Positions 54,961 through 64,000 of a stretch of DNA of 64,000 nucleotides are shown piece by piece. Where the stretch lies: NCBI RefSeq assembly GCF_910591885.1, contig NW_025963576.1, positions 434,001-498,000 on the forward strand, given 5' to 3'. Both the position numbers and the translations under genes were made by a program. Each line of letters begins with the position of its first letter. The stretch's first letter is position 1. Below the pieces are notes generated by a model. The model did not search any database. It saw only the letters and a program-made list of their open reading frames with translations, and was not told where the DNA came from. This DNA is from Bombus terrestris (taxonomy: Eukaryota > Arthropoda > Insecta > Hymenoptera > Apidae).

Positions 54961-56720
54961 CAACGTGGAACAACGTGGGACACCGTTGGACATCGTTGGA
55001 CACCGTGGGACAACGTGGGACAACGTGGGACCACGTGGGACAACGTGGGACAACGTGGGACAACGTGGGACAACGTGGGACATCGTGGGACAACGTGGGA
55101 CAACGTGGGACAACGTGGGACAACGTGGGACAACGTGGGACACCGTTGGACACCGTTGGACACCGTTGGACACCGTTGGACATCGTTGGACACCGTGGGA
55201 CAACGTGGGACAACGTGGGACAACGTGGGAAACCATGGAACAACGTGGGACAACGTGGGACACCGTTGGACATCGTTGGACATCGTTGGACACCGTGGGA
55301 CAACGTGGGACAACGTGGGAAAACGTGGGACAACGTGGGACACCGTTGGACATCGCTGGACACCGTTGGACATCGTTGGACACCGTGGGACAACGTGGGA
55401 CAACGTGGGACAACGTGGGACAACGTGGGACAACGTGGGACACCGTTGGACAACGTGGGACAACGTGGGACAACGTGGGACATCGTGGGACAACGTGGGA
55501 CAACGTGGGACAACGTGGGACAACGTGGGACATCGTGGGACAACGTGGGACAACGTGGGACAACGTGGGACACCGTTGGACACCGTTGGACACCGTTGGA
55601 CACCGTTGGACATCGTTGGACACCGTGGGACAACGTGGGACAACGTGGGACAACGTGGGAAACCATGGAACAACGTGGGACAACGTGGGACACCGTTGGA
55701 CATCGTTGGACATCGTTGGACACCGTGGGACAACGTGGGACAACGTGGGAAAACGTGGGACAACGTGGGACAACGTGGGACAACGTGGGACAACGTGGGA
55801 CAACGTGGGACACCGTTGGACACCGTTGGACACCGTTGGACACCGTTGGACATCGTTGGACACCGTGGGACAACGTGGGACAACGTGGGACAACGTGGGA
55901 AACCATGGAACAACGTGGGACAACGTGGGACACCGTTGGACATCGTTGGACATCGTTGGACACCGTGGGACAACGTGGGACAACGTGGGACAACGTGGGA
56001 CACCGTTGGACATCGCTGGACACCGTTGGACATCGTTGGACACCGTGGGACAACGTGGGACAACGTGGGACAACGTGGGACAACGTGGGACAACGTGGGA
56101 CAACGTGGGACAACGTGGGACAACGTGGGACAACGTGGGACAACGTGGGACAACGTGGGACATCGTGGGACAACGTGGGACAACGTGGGACAACGTGGGA
56201 CAACGTGGGACATCGTTGGACACCGTTGGACACCGTGGGACAACGTGGGACAACGTGGGACAACGTGGGACAACGTGGGACAACGTGGGACAACGTGGGA
56301 CAACGTGGGACAACGTGGGACAACGTGGGACAACGTGGGACAACGTGGGACAACGTGGGACAACGTGGGACAACGTGGGACATCGTGGGACAACGTGGGA
56401 CAACGTGGGACACCGTTGGACATCGTTGGACACCGTGGGACAACGTGGGACAACGTGGGACAACGTGGGACACCGTTGGACACCGTTGGACACTGTTGGA
56501 CACCGTTGGACATCGTTGGACACCGTGGGACAACGTGGGACAACGTGGGACAACGTGGGAAACCATGGAACAACGTGGGACAACGTGGGACACCGTTGGA
56601 CATTGTTGGACAACGTGGGACAACGTGGGACAACGTGGGACAACGTGGGACAACGTGGGACAACGTGGGACAACGTGGGACACCGTTGGACACCGTGGGA
56701 CACCGTTGGACACCGTTGGA
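54961..56720 (+). repeat. 2.3-kb family, copy 3 (shortened)
   Basis: Aligns with 41791-44000 at offsets of 13,170 and 13,160 bp up to about 55760, then at 12,730 bp, meaning about 430 bp have been lost. Shared markers are CAACGTGGAA (54961), CCATGG 20-mers at 55227 and 55657, GGGAAAACGT near 55321 and 55751, CGCT at 55351, CACTGTTGGA (56491) and CATTGTTGGA (56601). CACCATTGGA of the other two copies is a plain b here. Confidence 0.86.
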
Positions 56721-59700
56721 CATCGTTGGACACCGTGGGACAACGTGGGACAACGTGGGACAACGTGGGACAACGTGGGACAACGTGGGACAACGTGGGA
56801 CAACGTGGGACAACGTGGGACAACGTGGGACAACGTGGGACAACGTGGGACATCGTGGGACAACGTGGGACAACGTGGGACAACGTGGGACAACGTGGGA
56901 CACCGTTGGACAACGTGGGACACCGTTGGACATCGTTGGACACCGTGGGACAACGTGGGACAACGTGGGACAACGTGGGACAACGTGGGACACCGTTGGA
57001 CACCGTGGGACACCGTTGGACACCGTTGGACATCATTGGACACCGTGGGACAACGTGGGACAACGTGGGACAACGTGGGACAACGTGGGACAACGTGGGA
57101 CAACGTGGGACAACGTGGGACAGCGTGGGACAACGTGGGACAACGTGGGACAACGTGGGACAACGTGGGACAACGTGGGACAACGTGGGACACCGTTGGA
57201 CACCGTGGGACACCGTTGGACACCGTTGGACATCGTTGGACACCGTGGGACAACGTGGGACAACGTGGGACAACGTGGGACAACGTGGGACAACGTGGGA
57301 CAACGTGGGACAACGTGGGACAGCGTGGGACAACGTGGGACAACGTGGGACAACGTGGGACAACGTGGGACACCGTTGGACAACGTGGGACACCGTTGGA
57401 CATCGTTGGACACCGTGGGACAACGTGGGACAACGTGGGACAACGTGGGACAACGTGGGACAACGTGGGACACCGTTGGACATCGTTGGACATCGTTGGA
57501 CATCGTGGGACACCGTTGGACATCGTTGGACATCGTTGGACACCGTTGGACACCGTTGGACAACGTGGGACATCGTGGTACAACGTGGGACAACGTGGGA
57601 CAACGTGGGACAACGTGGGACACCGTTGGACACCGTGGGACACCGTTGGACACCGTTGGACACCGTTGGACATCGTTGGACATCGTTGGACATCGTGGGA
57701 CACCGTTGGACATCGTTGGACATCGTTGGACACCGTGGGACAACGTGGGACAACGTGGGACAACGTGGGAAACCATGGAACAACGTGGGACAACGTGGGA
57801 CACCGTTGGACATCGTTGGACAACGTGGGACAACGTGGGACAACGTGGGACAACGTGGGACAACGTGGGACAACGTGGGACAACGTGGGACACCGTTGGA
57901 CACCGCGGGACACCGTTGGACACCGTTGGACATCGTTGGACACCGTGGGACAACGTGGGACAACGTGGGACAACGTGGGACAACGTGGGACAACGTGGGA
58001 CAACGTGGGACAACGTGGGACAACGTGGGACAACGTGGGACATCGTGGGACAACGTGGGACAACGTGGGACAACGTGGGACAACGTGGGACAACGTGGGA
58101 CACCGTTGGACATCGTTGGACATCGTTGGACATCGTGGGACACCGTTGGACATCGTTGGACATCGTTGGACACCGTTGGACACCGTTGGACAACGTGGGA
58201 CATCGTGGGACAACGTGGGACAACGTGGGACAACGTGGGACAACGTGGGACACCGTTGGACACCGTGGGACACCGTTGGACACCGTTGGACACCGTTGGA
58301 CATCGTTGGACATCGTTGGACATCGTGGGACACCGTTGGACATCGTTGGACATCGTTGGACACCGTTGGACACCGTTGGACACCGTTGGACATCGTTGGA
58401 CATCGTTGGACATCGTGGGACACCGTTGGACATCGTTGGACATCGTTGGACACCGTGGGACAACGTGGGACAACGTGGGACAACGTGGGAAACCATGGAA
58501 CAACGTGGGACAACGTGGGACACCGTTGGACATCGTTGGACAACGTGGGACAACGTGGGACAACGTGGGACAACGTGGGACAACGTGGGACAACGTGGGA
58601 CACCGTTGGACACCGTGGGACACCGTTGGACACCGTTGGACATCGTTGGACACCGTGGGACAACGTGGGACAACGTGGGACAACGTGGGACAACGTGGGA
58701 CAACGTGGGACAACGTGGGACAACGTGGGACAACGTGGGACAACGTGGGACAACGTGGGACAACGTGGGACATCGTGGGACAACGTGGGACAACGTGGGA
58801 CAACGTGGGACAACGTGGGACACCGTTGGACAACGTGGGACACCGTTGGACATCGTTGGACACCGTGGGACAACGTGGGACAACGTGGGACCACGTGGGA
58901 CAACGTGGGACAACGTGGGACAACGTGGGACAACGTGGGACAACGTGGGACAACGTGGGACAACGTGGGACAACGTGGGACAACGTGGGACACCGTTGGA
59001 CATCGTTGGACACCGTGGGACACCGTGGGACAACGTGGGACAACGTGGGACAACGTGGGACAACGTGGGACAACGTGGGAAACCATGGAACAACGTGGGA
59101 CACCGTTGGACATCGTTGGACACCGTGGGACAACGTGGGACAACGTGGGACCACGTGGGACAACGTGGGACAACGTGGGACAACGTGGGACAACGTGGGA
59201 CAACGTGGGACAACGTGGGACATCGTGGTTCAACGTGGGACAACGTGGGACAACGTGGGACAACGTGGGACAACGTGGGACACCGTTGGACACCGTGGGA
59301 CACCGTTGGACACCGTTGGACATCGTTGGACACCGTGGGACAACGTGGGAAAACGTGGGACAACGTGGGACAACGTGGCACAACGTGGGACAACGTGGGA
59401 CAACGTGGGACAGCGTGGGACAACGTGGGACAACGTGGGACAACGTGGGACAACGTGGGACAACGTGGGACAACGTGGGACACCGTTGGACACCGTGGGA
59501 CACCGTTGGACACCGTTGGACATCGTTGGACACCGTGGGACAACGTGGGACAACGTGGGACAACGTGGGACAACGTGGGACAACGTGGGACAACGTGGGA
59601 CAGCGTTGGACACCGTGGGACAACGTGGGACAACGTGGGACAACGTGGGACAACGTGGGACAACGTGGGACACCGTTGGACATCGTTGGACATCGTTGGA

Positions 59701-60280
59701 CATCGTGGGACACCGTTGGACATCGTTGGACATCGTTGGACACCGTTGGACACCGTTGGACAACGTGGGACATCGTGGTACAACGTGGGACAACGTGGGA
59801 CAACGTGGGACAACGTGGGACAACGTGGGACACCGTTGGACACCGTGGGACACCGTTGGACACCGTTGGACATCGTTGGACACCGTGGGACAACGTGGGA
59901 CAACGTGGGACAACGTGGGACAACGTGGGACAACGTGGGACAACGTGGGACAGCGTTGGACACCGTGGGACAACGTGGGACAACGTGGGACAACGTGGGA
60001 CAACGTGGGACAACGTGGGACACCGTTGGACATCGTTGGACATCGTTGGACATCGTGGGACACCGTTGGACATCGTTGGACATCGTTGGACACCGTTGGA
60101 CACCGTTGGACAACGTGGGACATCGTGGTACAACGTGGGACAACGTGGGACAACGTGGGACAACGTGGGACACCGTTGGACACCGTGGGACACCGTTGGA
60201 CACCGTTGGACACCGTTGGACATCGTTGGACATCGTTGGACATCGTGGGACACCGTTGGACACCGTTGGACATCGTTGGA
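56721..60280 (+). repeat. 3.56-kb tandem duplication, copy 1
   Basis: Matches 60281-63910 at 3,560 bp in its first ~950 bp and at 3,650 bp after a 90-bp insertion present only in copy 2 (near 61230-61380). Shared private markers are CATCATTGGA (57031), CCATGG 20-mers at 57767, 58487 and 59077, GGTTCAACGT (59227), CAACGTGGCA (59371) and CAGCGTTGGA (59601 and 59951). Differences include CACCGCGGGA at 57901 and the monomer at 58961. Confidence 0.92.
59481..60170 (+). repeat. 350-bp tandem pair nested in the 3.56-kb unit
   Basis: Bases 59481-59820 recur at 59831-60170: b-d-b-b-c-d, 'a' run, CAGCGTTGGA (59601, 59951), d, 'a' run, TGG-rich block and GGTACAACGT (near 59777, 60127). The same pair occurs in the second 3.6-kb unit (CAGCGTTGGA at 63251 and 63601), so this small duplication happened before the large one. 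Confidence 0.9.
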
Positions 60281-63200
60281 CATCGTTGGACACCGTGGGA
60301 CAACGTGGGACAACGTGGGACAACGTGGGACAACGTGGGACAACGTGGGACAACGTGGGACAACGTGGGACAACGTGGGACAACGTGGGACAACGTGGGA
60401 CAACGTGGGACATCGTGGGACAACGTGGGACAACGTGGGACAACGTGGGACAACGTGGGACACCGTTGGACAACGTGGGACACCGTTGGACATCGTTGGA
60501 CACCGTGGGACAACGTGGGACAACGTGGGACAACGTGGGACAACGTGGGACACCGTTGGACACCGTGGGACACCGTTGGACACCGTTGGACATCATTGGA
60601 CACCGTGGGACAACGTGGGACAACGTGGGACAACGTGGGACAACGTGGGACAACGTGGGACAACGTGGGACAACGTGGGACAGCGTGGGACAACGTGGGA
60701 CAACGTGGGACAACGTGGGACAACGTGGGACAACGTGGGACAACGTGGGACACCGTTGGACACCGTGGGACACCGTTGGACACCGTTGGACATCGTTGGA
60801 CACCGTGGGACAACGTGGGACAACGTGGGACAACGTGGGACAACGTGGGACAACGTGGGACAACGTGGGACAACGTGGGACAGCGTGGGACAACGTGGGA
60901 CAACGTGGGACAACGTGGGACAACGTGGGACACCGTTGGACAACGTGGGACACCGTTGGACATCGTTGGACACCGTGGGACAACGTGGGACAACGTGGGA
61001 CAACGTGGGACAACGTGGGACAACGTGGGACACCGTTGGACATCGTTGGACATCGTTGGACATCGTGGGACACCGTTGGACATCGTTGGACATCGTTGGA
61101 CACCGTTGGACACCGTTGGACAACGTGGGACATCGTGGTACAACGTGGGACAACGTGGGACAACGTGGGACAACGTGGGACACCGTTGGACACCGTGGGA
61201 CACCGTTGGACACCGTTGGACACCGTTGGACATCGTTGGACATCGTTGGACATCGTGGGACACCGTTGGACATCGTCGGACATCGTTGGACACCGTTGGA
61301 CACCGTTGGACACCGTTGGACATCGTTGGACATCGTTGGACATCGTGGGACACCGTTGGACATCGTTGGACATCGTTGGACACCGTGGGACAACGTGGGA
61401 CAACGTGGGACAACGTGGGAAACCATGGAACAACGTGGGACAACGTGGGACACCGTTGGACATCGTTGGACAACGTGGGACAACGTGGGACAACGTGGGA
61501 CAACGTGGGACAACGTGGGACAACGTGGGACAACGTGGGACACCGTTGGACACCGTGGGACACCGTTGGACACCGTTGGACATCGTTGGACACCGTGGGA
61601 CAACGTGGGACAACGTGGGACAACGTGGGACAACGTGGGACAACGTGGGACAACGTGGGACAACGTGGGACAACGTGGGACAACGTGGGACATCGTGGGA
61701 CAACGTGGGACAACGTGGGACAACGTGGGACAACGTGGGACAACGTGGGACACCGTTGGACATCGTTGGACATCGTTGGACATCGTGGGACACCGTTGGA
61801 CATCGTTGGACATCGTTGGACACCGTTGGACACCGTTGGACAACGTGGGACATCGTGGGACAACGTGGGACAACGTGGGACAACGTGGGACAACGTGGGA
61901 CACCGTTGGACACCGTGGGACACCGTTGGACACCGTTGGACACCGTTGGACATCGTTGGACATCGTTGGACATCGTGGGACACCGTTGGACATCGTTGGA
62001 CATCGTTGGACACCGTTGGACACCGTTGGACACCGTTGGACATCGTTGGACATCGTTGGACATCGTGGGACACCGTTGGACATCGTTGGACATCGTTGGA
62101 CACCGTGGGACAACGTGGGACAACGTGGGACAACGTGGGAAACCATGGAACAACGTGGGACAACGTGGGACACCGTTGGACATCGTTGGACAACGTGGGA
62201 CAACGTGGGACAACGTGGGACAACGTGGGACAACGTGGGACAACGTGGGACACCGTTGGACACCGTGGGACACCGTTGGACACCGTTGGACATCGTTGGA
62301 CACCGTGGGACAACGTGGGACAACGTGGGACAACGTGGGACAACGTGGGACAACGTGGGACAACGTGGGACAACGTGGGACAACGTGGGACAACGTGGGA
62401 CAACGTGGGACAACGTGGGACATCGTGGGACAACGTGGGACAACGTGGGACAACGTGGGACAACGTGGGACACCGTTGGACAACGTGGGACACCGTTGGA
62501 CATCGTTGGACACCGTGGGACAACGTGGGACAACGTGGGACCACGTGGGACAACGTGGGACAACGTGGGACAACGTGGGACAACGTGGGACAACGTGGGA
62601 CAACGTGGGACATCGTGGGACAACGTGGGACAACGTGGGACACCGTTGGACATCGTTGGACACCGTGGGACACCGTGGGACAACGTGGGACAACGTGGGA
62701 CAACGTGGGACAACGTGGGACAACGTGGGAAACCATGGAACAACGTGGGACACCGTTGGACATCGTTGGACACCGTGGGACAACGTGGGACAACGTGGGA
62801 CCACGTGGGACAACGTGGGACAACGTGGGACAACGTGGGACAACGTGGGACAACGTGGGACAACGTGGGACATCGTGGTTCAACGTGGGACAACGTGGGA
62901 CAACGTGGGACAACGTGGGACAACGTGGGACACCGTTGGACACCGTGGGACACCGTTGGACACCGTTGGACATCGTTGGACACCGTGGGACAACGTGGGA
63001 AAACGTGGGACAACGTGGGACAACGTGGCACAACGTGGGACAACGTGGGACACCGTGGGACAGCGTGGGACAACGTGGGACAACGTGGGACAACGTGGGA
63101 CAACGTGGGACAACGTGGGACAACGTGGGACACCGTTGGACACCGTGGGACACCGTTGGACACCGTTGGACATCGTTGGACACCGTGGGACAACGTGGGA

Positions 63201-63910
63201 CAACGTGGGACAACGTGGGACAACGTGGGACAACGTGGGACAACGTGGGACAGCGTTGGACACCGTGGGACAACGTGGGACAACGTGGGACAACGTGGGA
63301 CAACGTGGGACAACGTGGGACACCGTTGGACATCGTTGGACACCGTTGGACACCGTGGGACACCGTTGGACATCGTTGGACATCGTTGGACACCGTTGGA
63401 CACCGTTGGACAACGTGGGACATCGTGGTACAACGTGGGACAACGTGGGACAACGTGGGACAACGTGGGACAACGTGGGACACCGTTGGACACCGTGGGA
63501 CACCGTTGGACACCGTTGGACATCGTTGGACACCGTGGGACAACGTGGGACAACGTGGGACAACGTGGGACAACGTGGGACAACGTGGGACAACGTGGGA
63601 CAGCGTTGGACACCGTGGGACAACGTGGGACAACGTGGGACAACGTGGGACAACGTGGGACAACGTGGGACACCGTTGGACATCGTTGGACATCGTTGGA
63701 CATCGTGGGACACCGTTGGACATCGTTGGACATCGTTGGACACCGTTGGACACCGTTGGACAACGTGGGACATCGTGGTACAACGTGGGACAACGTGGGA
63801 CAACGTGGGACAACGTGGGACACCGTTGGACACCGTGGGACACCGTTGGACACCGTTGGACACCGTTGGACATCGTTGGACATCGTTGGACATCGTGGGA
63901 CACCGTTGGA
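60281..63910 (+). repeat. 3.63-kb tandem duplication, copy 2
   Basis: Directly adjoins copy 1. CATCATTGGA is at 60591, CCATGG 20-mers at 61417, 62137 and 62727, GGTTCAACGT at 62877 and CAACGTGGCA at 63021. An extra nine monomers (90 bp) lengthen the TGG-rich block before 61417 and include a private CATCGTCGGA (61271). Other differences are 62611 (e for a), 63051 (d for a), and 63341 and 63351 in the TGG-rich block. Confidence 0.92.
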
Positions 63911-64000
63911 CAACGTTGGACATCGTTGGACACCGTTGGACACCGTTGGACACCGTTGGACATCGTTGGACATCGTTGGACATCGTGGGACACCGTTGGA
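63911..64000 (+). repeat. Right-edge satellite, continuing out of the window
   Basis: Starts at a rare CAACGTTGGA (63911), where homology to copy 1 of the 3.6-kb unit ends, and continues as a TGG-rich block (b-b-b-c-c-e-b) to the last base. The array clearly extends further. Confidence 0.9.

Larger units (their letters stand above)
51..62746 (+). repeat. Diagnostic CCATGG-bearing 20-mer, about 66 dispersed copies
   Basis: The two-monomer variant GGGAAACCAT-GGAACAACGT differs from the consensus by four linked changes and forms the window's only CCATGG sites. Starts read by eye: 51, 1981, 3781, 4581, 5131, 7200, 8000, 8940, 9320, 10840, 12700, 13900, 14910, 15100, 16280, 17170, 17400, 18060, 18860, 19889, 20079, 21039, 21839, 23219, 24469, 25929, 26699, 27139, 27919, 29278, 29718, 30898, 32237, 33087, 34467, 36517, 36947, 37607, 38267, 39597, 40307, 40917, 42057, 42497, 43157, 43827, 45147, 45437, 46787, 48627, 49937, 51247, 51957, 52387, 53317, 54877, 55227, 55657, 55897, 56557, 57767, 58487, 59077, 61417, 62137, 62727. 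It is nearly always preceded by d-a-a-a and followed by one or two 'a', b and c. Confidence 0.93.
2391..62805 (+). other. About 30 CACGTG palindromes from GGGACCACGT monomers
   Basis: An A-to-C change at monomer position 6 gives CCACGTGG at the monomer junction, an E-box/G-box hexamer. Monomers start at, for example, 2391, 4191, 4911, 6640, 7610, 9600, 11230, 13120, 13520, 14300, 14710, 15500, 19270, 19679, 20269, 24209, 24869, 36317, 37407, 40727, 42957, 52457, 53537, 58887, 59147, 62537 and 62797. It usually sits two 'a' monomers after a b-a-b-c-d or b-c-d word. I treat these as inherited satellite variants, not as proven regulatory sites. Confidence 0.5.
1..64000 (+). repeat. 10-bp GC-rich satellite array filling the window
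   Basis: The sequence is about 6,400 head-to-tail copies of a decanucleotide, consensus GGGACAACGT, with TGGACACCGT and TGGACATCGT as the main variants. Variation is almost confined to monomer position 1 (G or T) and position 7 (A, C or T). Base composition of the consensus is 60% GC and 70% purine on the + strand, and each consensus monomer carries one CpG. All copies have the same orientation and no other sequence interrupts them. The array continues past both window edges. This is what a homogenised eukaryotic satellite looks like; I infer heterochromatic location but cannot name the species or the satellite family. Confidence 0.98.
391..64000 (+). repeat. Recurring TGG-rich higher-order block
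   Basis: A word of roughly 250-400 bp built of b, c and e monomers (b-c-c-e-b-c-c-b-b-a-e, four 'a', b-d-b-b-b-c-c-e and so on). It occurs at about 391-720, 1031-1440, 2831-3240, 5481-5800, 5930-6480, 8390-8740, 15890-16250, 20649-21010, 39200, 39920, 41310, 46390, 48240, 49550, 50870, 51570, 52990, 54490, 57470, 58100, 59670, 60020, 61030, 61750, 63320 and 63670. Apart from two short remnants it is missing between 21.0 and 39.2 kb. It lacks GGG tracts over long stretches, unlike the 'a' runs. Confidence 0.88.

Noticed and set aside
8039..60583. A minus-strand open frame of 52.5 kb (17,514 codons) and similar giant frames on both strands
   Set aside because: All six frames are open at once because the repeat lacks stop codons. 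The translation is a decapeptide cycle with no domain, start context, intron signal or codon bias, and frames overlap completely. Frame length is a property of the monomer, not evidence of a gene.
2391..62805. CACGTG sites as promoter elements
   Set aside because: They recur at fixed places in duplicated words and no transcription unit is visible; inheritance by duplication explains them.
1..64000. CRISPR-like regular repeats
   Set aside because: There are no unique spacers; repeats abut directly with a 10-bp period.
1..64000. Telomere repeat
   Set aside because: G-rich strand asymmetry is telomere-like, but the unit is 10 bp with internal ACAACGT and there is no TTAGGG-type core or terminal structure. 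A subtelomeric site remains possible.
391..64000. CENP-B box in the TGG-rich blocks (CATCGTTGGACACCGTT resembles the box)
   Set aside because: It shares CGTTGGA and about 12 of 17 bases with the human box, but it lacks the essential TTCG and CGGG parts. I consider the likeness accidental.

Overview
The whole 64,000-base window is one uninterrupted tandem array of a 10-bp satellite monomer. The commonest form is GGGACAACGT; TGGACACCGT and TGGACATCGT are the main variants. I found no unique sequence, no transposable-element insertion, no RNA gene, no CRISPR array and no protein-coding gene that I can support. The array runs off both ends of the window (base 1 begins a perfect monomer, base 64,000 lies inside one), so its true length is unknown. 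Every monomer lies in the same orientation. An array this long and homogeneous points to a eukaryotic chromosome, in pericentromeric, subtelomeric, sex-chromosome or B-chromosome type heterochromatin. The sequence does not identify the species, and I do not recognise the monomer as a named satellite.

The monomer varies almost only at two positions, giving a five-letter alphabet when each monomer is written from its CA dinucleotide: a = CAACGTGGGA, b = CACCGTTGGA, c = CATCGTTGGA, d = CACCGTGGGA, e = CATCGTGGGA. Runs of 'a' (up to 20 monomers) alternate with recurring words: b-d-b-b-c-d (60 bp), b-a-b-c-d, a long block rich in b, c and e (TGG-rich block), and a block with four c in a row followed by three b. 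A linked 20-bp variant containing CCATGG recurs about 66 times. Only four 9-bp monomers break the 10-bp phase (at 5871, 19600, 28099 and 31208), and two of these are copies of each other.

Above this lie nested segmental duplications. From left to right: an apparently perfect 1,800-bp tandem duplication (931-2730/2731-4530); a copy of 3621-4840 at 7040-8259; a 980-bp pair (9860/11490) with one difference; a 1.2-kb tandem pair (12480/13680); a ~4-kb duplication (14640-18470 versus 19609-23660); a ~1-kb pair 3.1 kb apart (27970/31080); a ~2.3-kb family in three copies (36271, 41791, 54961); a 400-bp pair 460 bp apart (44041/44501); a run of 1,310-bp units (46561-51960); a 1.55-kb pair (52387/53937); and a 3.56/3.63-kb tandem duplication filling the right end (56721-60280/60281-63910), inside which a 350-bp duplication is already present in both copies. 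Variant markers define a middle domain (about 10-35 kb) distinct from the left and right ends.

No stop codon exists in the consensus in any of the six frames, so reading frames of up to 52 kb are open by chance of composition. Because 10 is not a multiple of 3, all three frames of one strand spell the same decapeptide (GQRGTTWDNV on +, SHVVPRCPTL on -). I treat these as non-coding. The biology to look for here is structural: satellite evolution, G-quadruplex or R-loop potential of the G-rich strand, a CpG in nearly every monomer, and helical phasing.
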